Assembly: GCA_002102555.1 (NCBI GenBank)
Contig: MCFL01000051.1
Coordinates: 62,001 to 126,000 of the forward strand
DNA length: 64,000 nt
Direction of reading: 5' to 3'
Source: Catenaria anguillulae PL171
Lineage: Eukaryota > Blastocladiomycota > Blastocladiomycetes > Blastocladiales > Catenariaceae
The notes below the pieces were generated by a model, which was not told the origin of the DNA, did no database searches, and worked only from the letters and a program-made list of their open reading frames with translations. Below, piece by piece: positions 43,269 through 53,869 of this stretch; position 1 is the stretch's first letter, and the number at the start of each line of letters is the position of its first letter. The translations under genes and the position numbers were made by a program.

Positions 43269-43571
43269 TTACCACGAACTCTTGCTCACACCAGGCAACT
43301 CGCCCTTCCTGGCCATATCGCGAAACACATGCCTGGTCAATCCGAAATCGCGAATGACCCACCGGGCACGGCCCGTCTCCAAGCACCTGTTGCGCACGGC
43401 AGGCTTGCGGGCGGAAATCGGGAACGAGTTGAGCGACGTTTGTGCATTGAAGCGCACGGGCGACGGCAGCTGCTCGTTGCGGGTCATGAACCGCAAGGCA
43501 TTGCGCAGCGGCTCGTATTGTGCCACGGTCGCGCGGTACAGCTTGTCTTTGAAGATGCGGGCTTGGGGCAT
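43269..43571 (-). CDS. Mitochondrial small-subunit ribosomal protein uS14m (Mrp2-like)
   Basis: A 100-codon frame starting [14 protein letters not shown]. The C-terminal two thirds is the uS14 fold: [34 protein letters not shown], then [17 protein letters not shown], closely following yeast Mrp2 (IKNRCVDSGHARFVLSDF ... LPGVKKGIW) and bacterial uS14. The zinc-less form and the NINAR/PQAR-ILRD-like start are typical of mitochondrial copies. The in-frame region upstream (to 43685) has no better start, but an upstream presequence exon cannot be excluded. It is divergent from cytosolic eL38, an ordinary ribosomal-protein pairing. Confidence 0.88.
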   Translation of the reverse strand: MPQARIFKDKLYRATVAQYEPLRNALRFMTRNEQLPSPVRFNAQTSLNSFPISARKPAVRNRCLETGRARWVIRDFGLTRHVFRDMARKGELPGVSKSSW

Positions 43572-43905
43572 TTTGGTGTTTGGGTCGTTGCTTGGGTTGG
43601 AGTCAAGGTTTCGAGTGCTTAACTGCAGGGTCGGAGGTATGGTGGGCTGCAGGAGGGAATAACGCCGGTGAGTCGTGTGAAACATGGGTGCGATGCGAAT
43701 GCGATGGGTGGCGAGTGTGCATTACCTTGGATCCGTCAGAAGTACATGGGTCATCATTCGTTTGGGTTCGGAGACTGGGGAGACTCGTCGAGTGTGAGTC
43801 GATCGGCACGTCGATCCACTGTGGCGTCCCACATCCACCAACACACCTACCGACCCGTGCTGACGCTAAGTCCATCTCCACCAACTCGTATTTGGATCCA
43901 TCAAA
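43572..43905. promoter_or_regulatory. Divergent promoter between uS14m and eL38
   Basis: 334 bp between two outward-facing ribosomal-protein genes. No specific motif was identified with confidence; it could also contain an unrecognised 5' exon of uS14m. Confidence 0.4.
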
Positions 43906-44711
43906 ATGGTATATAGATCGCACGCTCGCGCAATGCTATGAATCCGCACCATGTCATTCTCACGCAAAACGAAAATAATGAATCACAACTGACCGATACG
44001 ATGAACCTCCACCATCATTCTCCAATCCCTTGTCGCACCTGTGTATCCTCATTCCCTTCCGGAACCTACGCCAAATTCAAAAATCTACTTCGTCCACGCC
44101 AACTTGGAACCAACGTCAATGAACCTACTCCCACTTGCACCAACGTTACCTGCCCGCTCGCGTACCGCGATTCCAAAATGTACAGCCGCGCCAAGTTTCC
44201 GACATTAAGGACTTCCTCGAGATTGCCCGCCGCAAGGACGCGCGCTGTATGTTGATGCTCGTTTTTGGGATGATTGTCAGATTGCGAATGTGTGGTGAGC
44301 GGTGACGGCGTTGCGACGCCGAAAGTGTTGGTCGCGAGGGGAGTCAGGACCACGCCGCAGGCATCTAGGAATGCGACCGACACTGTAATCCCGCAACCCC
44401 ATCGCCAATCCGGACAATCAATACGATTTCCTTGCGGAACGATTGGTTCGCTGACGCAACGAGTTTACGTTTTCTAGCGGCCAACATCAAGAAGACTGGC
44501 CACATCACCAAGTTCAAGCTCCGCTGCTCTTCGTACCTCTACACCTTGTCCATCAAGGACCCCGCCAAGGCCAAGAAGCTCAAGGAGACTCTTCCCCCCA
44601 GTACGCTTGCTTTCCGTTGTTTCCACGGAGAGCTGTCACGACACTTGATATCTGACCGCCTGGCACTGTTGTTTTGTCGCCACAGCCCTCAAGATCGAGA
44701 CCATTGCCTAA
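43906..44711 (+). CDS. RPL38: 60S ribosomal protein eL38
   Basis: Four exons: 43906-43908 (ATG only, donor GTATAT), 44186-44246, 44478-44600 and 44686-44711. The product is 70 residues, the normal eL38 length: [62 protein letters not shown], and the end TLKIETIA. eL38 is a small protein of the large cytosolic ribosomal subunit. Introns of 277, 231 and 85 nt occupy most of the gene. The Met is separated from the rest by the first intron, a known habit of ribosomal-protein genes. Every junction keeps phase and the product matches along its full length. Confidence 0.93.
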
Positions 44712-44957
44712 ATTTCATCATGGCGATTTGATCTTGTGACTGAAAACGAAGAGTTTGACTTATTGCGTGTGGTCAGTTTGTCTGCGCTCAAAATGTCGGC
44801 TTGAAATACATGGCAAAATCGACGTTTTGTTGTGACCCAAGTATTCCCTTCTTTACACTCCACGCGTCTCATGCGCTTTTGGGGGAGTTGTCTCATGACA
44901 TAAGGAACAAAACCAGGCAACGCTATGATTTATTCTCAGCCTGCTGCATTCGCCGCC

Positions 44958-45425
44958 TCACCCTCCCCTCAACTCTTGTCTCTCCTTCTCCCTTCGCAAT
45001 CTCTCCTGTGCCGCCTCCTCCGATGGCCGCTTTCTCACCAGTTGCTCCTCTTGACGGACATGCACATCCACGGGCACAATCAACGACTGTTTTCCTGCGA
45101 CATGGTCGCGGTGCAGCTGGTTGAGATGTTGCAGCTGGTGCGTCAAGTTATCAATCTGCACCTCGGCAACGAGGAAGGCTTGGGTGATGGCGTCGGGGTC
45201 GGTCAGCGAAATGTTTGAACGGAACTCGGCAAGAGACCGGCGGTGGACGACGGTGCGGCGTTCCGGCGTGGGCATTTGGCGAGCGATCTGGATTTCTCGT
45301 CATCAAGGATAAGTAGGAGAAGTGGAGCCAAGGCGGGGGATCAGCAAATCTTTACATACTCGGAGAAGCTGCCGAAGAAGGCTGCGTGATCGCTCGGCGT
45401 TCGCAATTGCGCCGAGTGAAGTCAT
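44958..45425 (-). CDS. LYR/FMC1-like small mitochondrial assembly protein
   Basis: Exons 45425-45360 and 45287-44958 (GTATGT donor, CCAG acceptor, phase 0) give 131 residues. The junction creates RSLLRQLLRIARQMPTPERR, then SLAEFRSNISLTDPDAI and a long amphipathic helix. This resembles the Complex1_LYR / FMC1 superfamily layout (L-[YL]-R ... R ... EFR ... helix). Members act as adaptors with acyl carrier protein in assembling respiratory complexes or, for FMC1, the ATP synthase F1 sector. The classic L-Y-R triad is L-L-R here, as in FMC1-type proteins, so the exact member is unsure. The C-terminal Arg/Glu-rich helix is extra. Confidence 0.55.
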
Positions 45426-45651
45426 TTCAATGAGGGTACATATGCGATTCGTCCAATGAGAGGAGGAGCTGGGCAGAGTTGTCGCGCGGGGCCGATGGCG
45501 GCCACGGCATCTGTTGGCATCTGGCTTCTGTTCATGGCACCGTCTCACAGCAAGTTACAACTGAAGCGATCTACGGGAAGTAGTAGGTATTCCTCATATC
45601 TATCATCTCGGGATACATGCACATTGACAATCGACTGGACGCAATCACACC

Positions 45652-46231
45652 ATGAACGCCCTGGACTCTGTCGTTGCCCTGCTCCCGCACGAGCCGCTGC
45701 CTCAATGGCTAACGCTGGTTTCTGTCATTTCAATCGCGTCTGGCCTCAATGCCCTCGTCAACCCAATCAAGTACTCGCGCAACCTCTACTCTGCCAATGT
45801 GACTGAGCTGTCGGCCGTCTCTTTGGTGTGTGGAACTTGACGTCAGCCATGATCCGCTTGACGTGTGCGTTCAATATGACCAATGCGCCGTACGTTTAAC
45901 TTGATCTCCAGGCCTTCGGCATTGGCGTGATTCGTGGAGGCTGACTCGAGAGCCGTTCATATGGACTCGCAGGGTTTATGGATTGACCATGGGCACCTTT
46001 TTGATTGCCCTTGCCCATTTCTCGTCCGAGGTCTTTGTTTTCAAGACCATGCGCTTGTCGGGCACGTCCGTGTCCCCCTTTGTTGTTGCCAGTACGCTGT
46101 CCTCATGGCTCGTTCTAGAAGCAATAAGACCGCCGCTGACCCTTGGCTGACTCTCGCCTTCATTTTGTGCAGCAACCTCGGCGCTGTGGATGTGGTCGGC
46201 TCGTTCAATCTACGTCCCTCAGCTCTTCTGA
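45652..46231 (+). CDS. ERG28: Ergosterol biosynthesis scaffold Erg28, with one-base frame break
   Basis: Exons 45652-45889, 45973-46091 and 46173-46231 encode about 138 residues. Blocks follow Erg28: LPQWLTLVSVISIASGLNAL, NLYSANVTELSAR, FGVWNLTSAMIRLTCAFNM, VYGLTMGTFLIALAHFSSEV, FKTMRLSG and TTSALWMWSARSIYV. Erg28 is a four-helix ER membrane protein that tethers the C4-demethylation enzymes. The frame breaks in exon 1 at GCCGTC (about 45816), where one C fewer than expected disrupts ELSAR-FGVW; unspliced and uncorrected, translation would stop 8 codons later. Since everything else, including two intron phases, is intact, a consensus deletion is more likely than decay. Confidence 0.85.
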
Positions 46232-46414
46232 TGTGTCATTCGCCACACGTCACCGTCCATGCACTTTATGTCCCCTTCTTGTAGTACCTATCTTCAATCC
46301 GCGGTCAAGTGGTCGAATGATGCTGTGTATTTTCTGTACAAACCCCCGTGCCGCCGAGTGCTGACAACTCCTCCAAGATTGCACAATCAATGATCAATAC
46401 AATGCTCAGTCGCC

Positions 46415-47913
46415 TCATTGTTTCTTGCTCTTGCCTAGACGGACCATGGACCCATCCGATCAGCAATGCCGACCACGTAGCGGAAGATGGAGAGAATAAA
46501 TGCAAACATACCCTTCTTGTTCCTCAACACGTTGCCTGCACCCATGCCCTTCCACTTGCTCTCCTCGGCCTCCTGGTCATCCTCGCCGTCGCCCTTCTTT
46601 GGCGGCCGGCCCTCAAACCCGAAAAACAACTGCCCGAGCGGCAACCGCAACGGTAACGGCGTATCACCGTGGCCCAACTGCGGCGTCACCTCTTCACGTG
46701 GGACCATGGTGCGATGATTTGCCGACACGGCAGAAAGCGCCTTGCCATTGAGGCGCTGGCCCGCCGGGATGGCGTCCCACCCCGACTTTTCTACGTGCAC
46801 GTGCTGCAAGACGGCGTCACGAATGGACGTGTGGCTGCCTGCCAAAGCCGCCGAGGAGGGGGTGGGTTTACGCTCGGGCTCGACATAGCCCACGGGCGGC
46901 GCAAAGTCCACCTCGAGGTCCGTGTCGAGCAGGTTGACGGCATTGGCCGGTTTCAGTTCTTGGATTTCAATCACGTACTCGCGGTCCGCGTACATGAAGG
47001 CAATCTTGTCGCCAAGCGTCATGCACAGGTAGCTGCGGAATGCGCGCTCGAGTCTGATTGACGAGTCAGAAAAAAAAAATGTGAATGGATTGGTGAGTAC
47101 GAAGGAAGGCAACACCAGCCAGGAAGACCAAGAGGTGAAAGGCAAAAACGCACACGGCCTTTGGGTCTGAAATGTCCAAAAACGCCGTCGACTGGGGCTG
47201 AATCTTGACAAACTTGCCCGAGGGCAAGCGTGTCGACTTGATTTGCACAAGTTCGCCCTCTTGGACACCAAGCGACTCGAGCATCCACCGCGGCACATAG
47301 GCGCGGCCCTCTTCGGCCAGAAACTCGAGCACATTGCCGTGCGTGGTTTTCCCTGTGCGTTCGTTGGTCAGCGAGAACTTGTAAGGAGTTTCGACGTTGA
47401 GTTGAGCTGTGGGCGTATGCATGCAAGAGTGGGTCAAATGGTCTCTTTTTTATAATTGAGTCATGAAGGAGTGGTGAATTCGGCGTACTGAGTTTGGCGA
47501 GCGCAGACTGCGGGAGGATGACTAAACAGTCGCAGAACCAGGGTGAGGGGTGAGCGAGTGAAGCGGAGTGATTCACAGCAGGTAAGCGACACTGCGCATA
47601 CTTCCAGAGCCATAGTTGATGCTGTCACGCTCCTTTCCTGGGAGGAATGCCGCCGAGAAACAACGATACTGTCCGATCCAACGCAAAGTGTGAGAACATG
47701 TGGGACTTGACCAAACGACCAGACAACAGATAGAGTGCGGGGCATACGTATTCGTTGAAGGATCCACGCGGTCCGCCGTAGCCCTGGGTGAATCCGAATC
47801 CAGCGGGCCCGAAAAAGTTGTCCTGTAGTCAACGGAACATCAAGCAATGAGGATTTTTGCGTGGGCAAGCGACGCGGTGTGATGTAGGGCAGGGTACAAG
47901 TGCTACCGACCAT
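46415..47913 (-). CDS. UFD1: Ubiquitin fusion degradation protein 1 (Cdc48 cofactor)
   Basis: Seven exons on the minus strand: ATG at 47913-47911, 47822-47748, 47668-47602, 47521-47489, 47406-47154, 47053-46512 and 46434-46415. All phases agree and the product is about 330 residues. The double-psi beta-barrel is clear: QYRCFSAAFL-like start, ILPQSALAKL, PYKFSLTNERTGKTTHGNVLEFLAEEG, YVPRWMLESLGVQEGELVQI, KIQPQSTAFLDISDPKAVLERAFR, LTLGDKIAFMY-like, and LEVDFAPPVGYVEPE. UFD1 with Npl4 recruits Cdc48/p97 to polyubiquitinated ER and nuclear substrates. The leader MDNFFGPAGFGFTQGYGGPRG is Gly/Phe-rich. The ATG-only first exon is inferred (donor GTCGGT, unusual) because no other ATG precedes the conserved start. 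Confidence 0.9.
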
Positions 47914-48485
47914 GATTGATGAAAGGCGCAGAGGAGATGTCGGACGGTTGATTTGGTAGCGACTGCAATTGCGTCGAGTTGGAAGCGATTCAAGCTGGAT
48001 TCACGGGCAGCATGCATTGGCTGATAAGTCGCTCGAGCTCACAGTCCCGTCTGAGACTGAGTGCCTCGTTCCAGAATGATCGACCGCCTTCGCTCATGGC
48101 TCAAGCTCGCCCTGGCCACTCGACCGATACCGATGCATGCATAATACATACCAATAACTGTTTCGCACAGATGTCTTGGGGCTGGGGAGTGCAAACCTCC
48201 AAAGCATCCCGAGGCAAAGCGTCAAAGCGGCATCAAAATGACGCCCTGGAGATGCACCATCGAGTCACTTGCAGGCAACCGAAACCTGTTGAACGCGCCG
48301 CCGATCCAAGTGTTCACTTGCCCTGCTGGCCAAATATGTAAAAAAAGGAGATCTCCTTCCCTCGAAAGAGCAAACGGTCTCACTGTCACTTGATCGCCCA
48401 ACACTCAACGCAAATGAATATCGCGACAGTCGCTCTGTAAATCCTCACGCTCTTTACTCAAATCACCCCGCGCATTCCTTTCACC
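47914..48485. other. Divergent intergenic region UFD1 / SKP1
   Basis: 572 bp with no supported gene. It should contain promoters of both genes. No motif stands out. Confidence 0.45.
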
Positions 48486-49277
48486 ATGGTCAAGCTCACC
48501 TCGTCCGACAACGAAACCATCTCGGTCGACAAGCAGGTCGCCATCCGCTCCGTCCTCCTCAAGAACATCATTGAGGACACTGGCGATGCCGGCGACGACG
48601 ATGCCATCCCGATCCCGATCCCCAACGTCACGGCCCGCGTCCTCAAGAAGGTTTGTTTGTTTGTTTGCTCCTTTCGCACTCCCCTGTGTCATTTCGTGCT
48701 TGAGTCGGACTGGGCCACGCTTTGCCTGGCGTGACGAGTGAGCTTGGTTTGTTGTGGTCGTCATCAGGTGGGCGACTCTGTGGCGGCGCGTGACGTGCGT
48801 AGTTTTGGGAGGACCCAAGCAAGCATGTTCACGACACCCACAAATTTGCTCACTCCTGGCTCCTGCTCGCCGACCGCCACATTTTTTTCTTTGGATCATC
48901 TCCATACTGACTCACACGTTATCTTGTCATTGCCGCCATGTCCATAGGTGATTGAGTACTGCGAGCACCACAAGAACGACCCGCTGCCCGAGCCCGAGGA
49001 GGACGAGGTTGCCGAGGAACGCCGCCGGTCCGACGACATTGATGAGTGGGATGCCGAGTTTATCAACGTGGAGCAAGAAATGCTCTTTGAAATCATCTTG
49101 GCCGCCAACTACCTCGACATCAAGCCGCTGCTCGACTTGGGCTGCAAGACCGTGGCCAACATGATCAAGGGCAAGACCACCGAGGAGATTCGCAAGACGT
49201 TCAACATCCAGAACGATTTCACGCCCGAGGAGGAGGAGCAGATTCGTCGCGAGAACGAGTGGGCCGAGGACCGGTAA
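48486..49277 (+). CDS. SKP1: SKP1, core SCF ubiquitin-ligase adaptor
   Basis: Exons 48486-48650 and 48948-49277 (GTTTGT donor, ATAG acceptor, phase 0, intron 297 nt) give 164 residues, standard SKP1 length. The BTB/POZ part reads [55 protein letters not shown]; the helical part reads [60 protein letters not shown] and [19 protein letters not shown]1 links cullin-1 to F-box proteins. This is the canonical copy among five homologues in the window and the only one with every conserved feature and no N- or C-terminal extension. Confidence 0.95.
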
Positions 49278-49836
49278 ATTTGCTCCCCGTGTTGCTTGCA
49301 GCACTCGCATCTTGTGCATTTGGTGTGGGATCGATTGTGTGTTTTTCTTGTTGTCCTTTTCATTCACCCGTTGTCATGTCATGTCATGTTGTGTTCCATT
49401 CTCCTCAGTCCAGCCAAATACAGAGACTTGTTCCTGTCTTTTCTTCTCCTTTTGGTAACTAAACCTGCCACCACCGCACAGACATCGCTGGGAGGCTGAA
49501 CGCCGCAAGTGAAAGGTTCACAGACTTGGTGGCATGCGTTGACTCACGCTCAAGTCACCAGGCAGGCGCCTAGAATCGAAAGAAAGCCTTGGATTGGCGA
49601 CGGCGGCGGCACTGTGTGTTCGTCCGTGCTTCTGTGTTCATGGATGAAAGGTGGGGCTACCCAAAGTGGACCGCGCGATTCTTCCTTGACTCATCTGAGC
49701 CAACTCACACGAATCTCTTCTCCTCTCTCACACACCTGGTTGATGTTTTAACACGAAGAGGCAATTCAGCCCCCAAAAGCAACGCACGCAGCGAGCCACC
49801 CACCCACCTCCCTCACCAACCGCCAATTTACCCACC
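49278..49836. other. Intergenic between SKP1 and second SKP1 paralogue
   Basis: 559 bp without a supported gene. TCATG repeats (TGTCATGTCATGTCATG) occur near 49374-49389. Confidence 0.45.
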
Positions 49837-50473
49837 ATGGCTGACGCCGCCGCCCCGCCCCCACCACGGCCCCCGCCGCCGACACGACCGCTGCCGACCA
49901 GTCCCAAGTCCCGACGATCCCGGCCGACACCATCATCAAGCTCCGGACGTCGGATGGGCAGCTCTTTGAGACGACGGCGGGCATTGTTTGGCGATCGGTG
50001 GTCATCAAGAACATGCTCGAGGACGCCGACATTGAGTCGCTCATGGAAATCCCCATGCCAACCATCACGGGCGACATCATGAAGAAGGTGCTCGAATGGC
50101 TCGAGAAGCACCAGGGTGAAAACATTCCCGAGTTTTGATCCCGTCGTTGACGACTTGCCCAAGTTGTCCGACTGGGACAAGGAGTTTATCAACCTGGACC
50201 GCGCCCCGCTCTTCCACATTTTGTTGGCCGCCAACTACTTGGATATCAAGCCTCTCGTCGATTTGGGTTGCCGGAGGGCCGCCGAGATGATTGCGGGCAA
50301 GTCGACCGAGGAGATTCGTGAGTTTTTGGGCATTACTGGTATGGGTCGTCTCTACTGTGTCCAGGCAGCGAAACAGAACACTCACCATCTGTTGCATTTC
50401 CTCCTTGTCTGCAGTCACCAAGGAGGAGCACGAGCAGATTCTCAAGGAGAACGCCTGGGCACTCGAGAAGTAA
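49837..50473 (+). pseudogene. SKP1 paralogue C, frame-broken at two homopolymers
   Basis: From the ATG at 49837 the first codons are MADAAAP. After one missing base in a C run (about 49855) the frame gives an Ala/Thr linker and IKLRTSDGQLFETTAGIV, VVIKNMLEDADIESL, IPMPTITGDIMKKVLEWLEKH. At 50133-50136 (TTTT) one extra base breaks NIPEF-DPVVDDLPKLSDWDKEF; then [37 protein letters not shown], and after an intron (50339-50414) VTKEEHEQILKENAWALEK. All SKP1 elements are present in order. It lacks the intron after the -KK- found in the other two plus-strand paralogues and has a different intron in the C-terminal helix. Treat it as a probable gene with indels or a recent pseudogene. Confidence 0.65.
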
Positions 50474-51080
50474 ACAAGGTCCTTTTTTTTCCCTCGCAAC
50501 GCCCCACCCGATTCTCTCGAATGTACTTATCTACCTACCAGTCCCTGTCCCGCCCATCAGCTCACCGCGTCCCTGTCGCACCCGTGGTTGTTGTTGTTTC
50601 CTGCGTTTTTGTGTCATGCTGCGTGGAATCTGGATGTGTATATGACGACTGTTTGTTTGATTTCTTGTTTGGTATTCAAATACATCCCCTTCAGCCAAGC
50701 TCCGATCGTGCCTCTCAGGCTGTGTCGACTCGTTACTGATGTGGCCATGCATGAGTCTGCGTGGACCGACTTGGCTCATACATAATGCTTGCCCAAGTGC
50801 TGGTGGAACTAAAAGATTCACTGTTGACTCACTCAGGCAAAGATCAGCGTCGCCACAAGAACGCAACGAAATAGGATCGAGGACCTGTCGACCTCAAAGA
50901 CAGACCTGGCCAACCTGGGAATGATTTGCGCTTTGATGATGAGGATATCCATGTAATCCATTGATCCAAAAAGTACTCGCCGCATCCGATCCAATCGGTA
51001 AGCTCTCGTATTTCTCAGTGGCGGCGTGCCCAACCCTCGTCCAGGTCGCTGACTCCCCCAACTTTGCACAGACCGCCAAC
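50474..51080. other. Intergenic between SKP1 paralogues C and D
   Basis: 607 bp without a supported gene; it holds the 3' region of paralogue C and the promoter of D. Confidence 0.45.
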
Positions 51081-51730
51081 ATGACCAACGCCCAGTCCAT
51101 CATTGACCCCAACCTGCCCATCAAGCTCATGACGTCGGACCACGTCGAGGTGTCGCTGCCGCACAAGCTCGCCGTGCGGTCCAACCTGCTCAAAAACATG
51201 CTGAGCGACATGGACGACCTCGATGCGCTCGGCCCGATCCCATTGCCCAACATTGACGAGGCCATGTTCAAGAAGGTATTCACAACCACCCCCCCCCCAT
51301 CTTATGCTATTGTATGGCCATGTGCCTCATCCGTCGTTTTCCTACGCGTATGCAGATTCTCAGCTTCCTCGAGCACCACAAAGACGAGGAATACCCGGAA
51401 CCTGACCCGAACGCCGACGAGTACGAAGAGCTCGAAAAGCTGCGCCAATCGGCCGTCGACCCTTGGGACCGCGAGTATTACGGCACCGACGTCACGTACA
51501 TGTCGCGGATTGTGGTCGCTGCCAACTATCTCGACATCAAACCACTCCTTGATCTCGGGTGCAAGTTGCTTGCACAAGAAATTGACAAGTGCAAGGACGA
51601 CGAGGAGATTCGGGCCAAATTCGGTTTCCCCGACGACCTGTCCCAAGCAGAGAAGGAACAGATCCGCAAGGAGTTTGCGTGGGCGGATTTGAAGCCGCCG
51701 ACCAAGCCAGAGGAGGGTAATTCAGAGTAG
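51081..51730 (+). CDS. SKP1 paralogue D, divergent but intact
   Basis: Exons 51081-51275 and 51356-51730 (GTATTC donor, GCAG acceptor, phase 0) give 189 residues. Blocks: [126 protein letters not shown], plus a 12-residue extra tail. The intron sits at the same codon (after -KK-) as in the canonical SKP1 at 48486, which supports tandem duplication. The F-box-contact helices differ (KLLAQEIDKC, FGFPDDL), so it may bind a different set of F-box proteins; that is inference. An upstream in-frame extension exists but its ATG lies in a poorer context. Confidence 0.85.
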
Positions 51731-52145
51731 ATTGCTGATTTGTCCAAGCTTTGTAGATAAGCAGCTCAGAGGCCTGAGTACCATCCAATCCTCCTCTCCT
51801 CCAGGTCATGTTGCTTTGATCCTCCCGAGTTACAATTCCCCATGTGATGTTTTTTTTTACGTGTGTCTCTCATTCAGTTCAAGCCAGTATGCACTGTACC
51901 ACCGAGCGCAACCTCGCCCGGTGCGAATTGAAGTTGGCATGATGTTTGTGATGCTATGCAGAGCGGCCGAAATCGTGAGCAGGATGATTCTGTGAGAAAA
52001 GCCACCGACATGCAACGTGCAACAAGCGTCAGAGCTGTCAGAGCAGAGTCTAGACAAGTGTGGCTGTTTGCATTTCTTGTGTAAGCAGTCATTCTCGTTA
52101 ACTCTTTACAGCCGCGATCGATTGACCACCTCTGTTCCTTCAATT
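51731..52145. other. Intergenic, no supported gene
   Basis: Between SKP1 paralogue D and the foldback element. No feature recognised. Confidence 0.5.
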
Positions 52146-52705
52146 GTACCGTAGATGGCACGAGAAAGTGGCCACGGAAGACTTACAGTGGCCAGAAAAC
52201 TAAATACAGTGGCCGGAATTTGGACTACAATGGCCACGTTTTGGACTACAGTGGCCACGTTTTGGATTACAGTGGCCACCTCGGAACAGTTTCTGGGCAG
52301 CGAGAACGCTCCACCCCGGTCCTCTGCTGGGGCCAAGTTTGCCAAAAATAACGGTTCATGTGGCTGTAAAGTCTGAGTCCACCATAGCGCCACATGCAAG
52401 CGCCGCAACGCCACCGTTCGCGAGACAACTTGTAACGACACTGATGTGGCATTTACGCCCTCAAGTACGCTTGGACCACTTGGTCGGTGTGGCAAACCGT
52501 TCTTTTTGGCAAACCTGGCCCCAGCAGAGGACCGGGGTGGAGCTTTCTCGCTGCCCAGAAACTGTTCCGAGGTGGCCACTGTAATCCAAAACGTGGCCAC
52601 TGTAGTCCAAAACGTGGCCATTGTAGTCCAAATTCCGGCCACTGTATTTAGTTTTCTGGCCACTGTAAGTCTTCCGTGGCCACTATATCGTGCCATCTAC
52701 GGTAC
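52146..52705. mobile_element. Foldback/MITE-like element with 211-bp inverted arms
   Basis: Left arm 52146-52356 and right arm 52495-52705 are inverted copies with about 5 mismatches in 211 positions; the spacer is 138 bp. Both ends read GTACCGTAGATGGCACGA inward. Inside each arm is a short tandem array of about 22 bp, TGGACTACAGTGGCCACGTT-like, in three slightly varied units, plus related GTGGCCA copies near the end. A CAATT pentamer lies next to the left end (52141-52145) and one base beyond the right end (52707-52711), a possible target-site duplication. No transposase-like frame is present; open frames in the arms simply mirror one another. Structure fits a non-autonomous foldback or MITE DNA element. 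RNA from it would form a very stable hairpin. Confidence 0.85.
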
Positions 52706-53869
52706 ACAATTCATGCGCGCAATGTGTGGGAATCGTTTTTTTCGACCGCCCCCGACGTGAATCATCCAAACTCCGCTGGTCTACCTTGGATGGTGAGTCA
52801 CCACCAAAGACCTTTCCAGGTGACAGTTTCCCTCCTCAGGCCGCCGCCGCCACAATAAACGCAACACGCAGCGCTCAGACACCACGATCAGCTGCCAGGC
52901 CCCCCGCTTCGGACGTCACTCCGTCGCTGCTGCCAGGTCAGCATCCAGCCGAGAAACGGCAGCTGCTTCTTCATCCTCTGGTCGCCAATCGAGAGGCGCT
53001 TCTTCATCTTCCTCTGGTCGGCAACCGGGAGCTGCTTCTTCATCTTCAAATACTGCTCGCTTCGCGGTACCACGCCTTGTGTCGGGAATGGACGATGTCA
53101 TGGATCATGATCCACTTCAGTCCCGTCCCAGCACGCTCATCCACGGCCACGCGCGCATTGACTCGTCGCTCAGCATCTTTGCCATTACGAAGGAATGCAT
53201 GCCAACAACGTTGTACGAAGTCTTTCCCGATTTAATCCTTTCCACAATCCTCTGCCCATTCACTTCAATATCACTTGTCCGTGCTAAACTAGACCCATGC
53301 TCGGTACTGCCCGTTGGGACACTGCCCCCCTGTCGCGGATTCGCCAATGATCCATTATCGGGCCTCAGGTGCGGGAGAGTAGTACGGACAGCCACCGGGG
53401 TGCAAGGTATAAAAGCGAATGATTCACGGTTGCTTGGCAGACATTGGTTTTCGTTTTCCAAGAATTGGAAGTGTGGACCTTGAATGTTGAAGACGGATAT
53501 TCCCATCGTTAAAGCAACCGTTCAAGGCACAGATCCGTCCTAGACTTGCGCCCCGACTCTTTGCAGTCTTGCAGTTGAATCGGAGAACATGATGACTCTG
53601 AACTCTCATTGCCATCAAGACCGTCGAGTACGACGCCACTGAGGGACGAGCAAGCTTCGTCTCGACGAGCGCGCCATAGTTTCGTGTGAATGCGATTGTC
53701 ATGATTGCGATTGGGTTGCTTTGTGAGTCGCTGTATGCATGCATGTGTCGCCAGAGCCCTGGTGACGAGTTTCGGAGGAAAAGAGTGGCCGGTATAGATA
53801 AAAGATATGAAAAAATGGTGACGTCTGCCGGACGACTCAACTCCACTCGTCTTTCTTGTTACCCTTTTC
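52706..53869. other. Unassigned region with short tandem repeat
   Basis: No gene was assigned. Around 52965-53050 the plus strand has about 2.5 copies of a 36-bp repeat (GCTTCTTCATCtTCCTCTGG-type) encoding Ala-Ser-Ser-Ser-Gly-Arg-Gln units, and that frame continues to about 53230 (MDDVMDHDPLQSRPS...). It could be an exon of an unrecognised low-complexity gene, but no start, acceptor or continuation convinced me. Confidence 0.4.

Noticed and set aside
45652-45840. A short stand-alone 62-residue membrane protein
   Set aside because: It is the first part of ERG28 cut off by a one-base frame break; later exons match Erg28.
52200-52640. CRISPR-like array of 22-bp repeats
   Set aside because: Units are directly adjacent without unique spacers, few in number and occur within inverted arms of a eukaryotic element.
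52155-52760. Open frames starting MARESGHGRLTVARK on both strands
   Set aside because: They are mirror translations of the two inverted arms of the foldback element, not genes.
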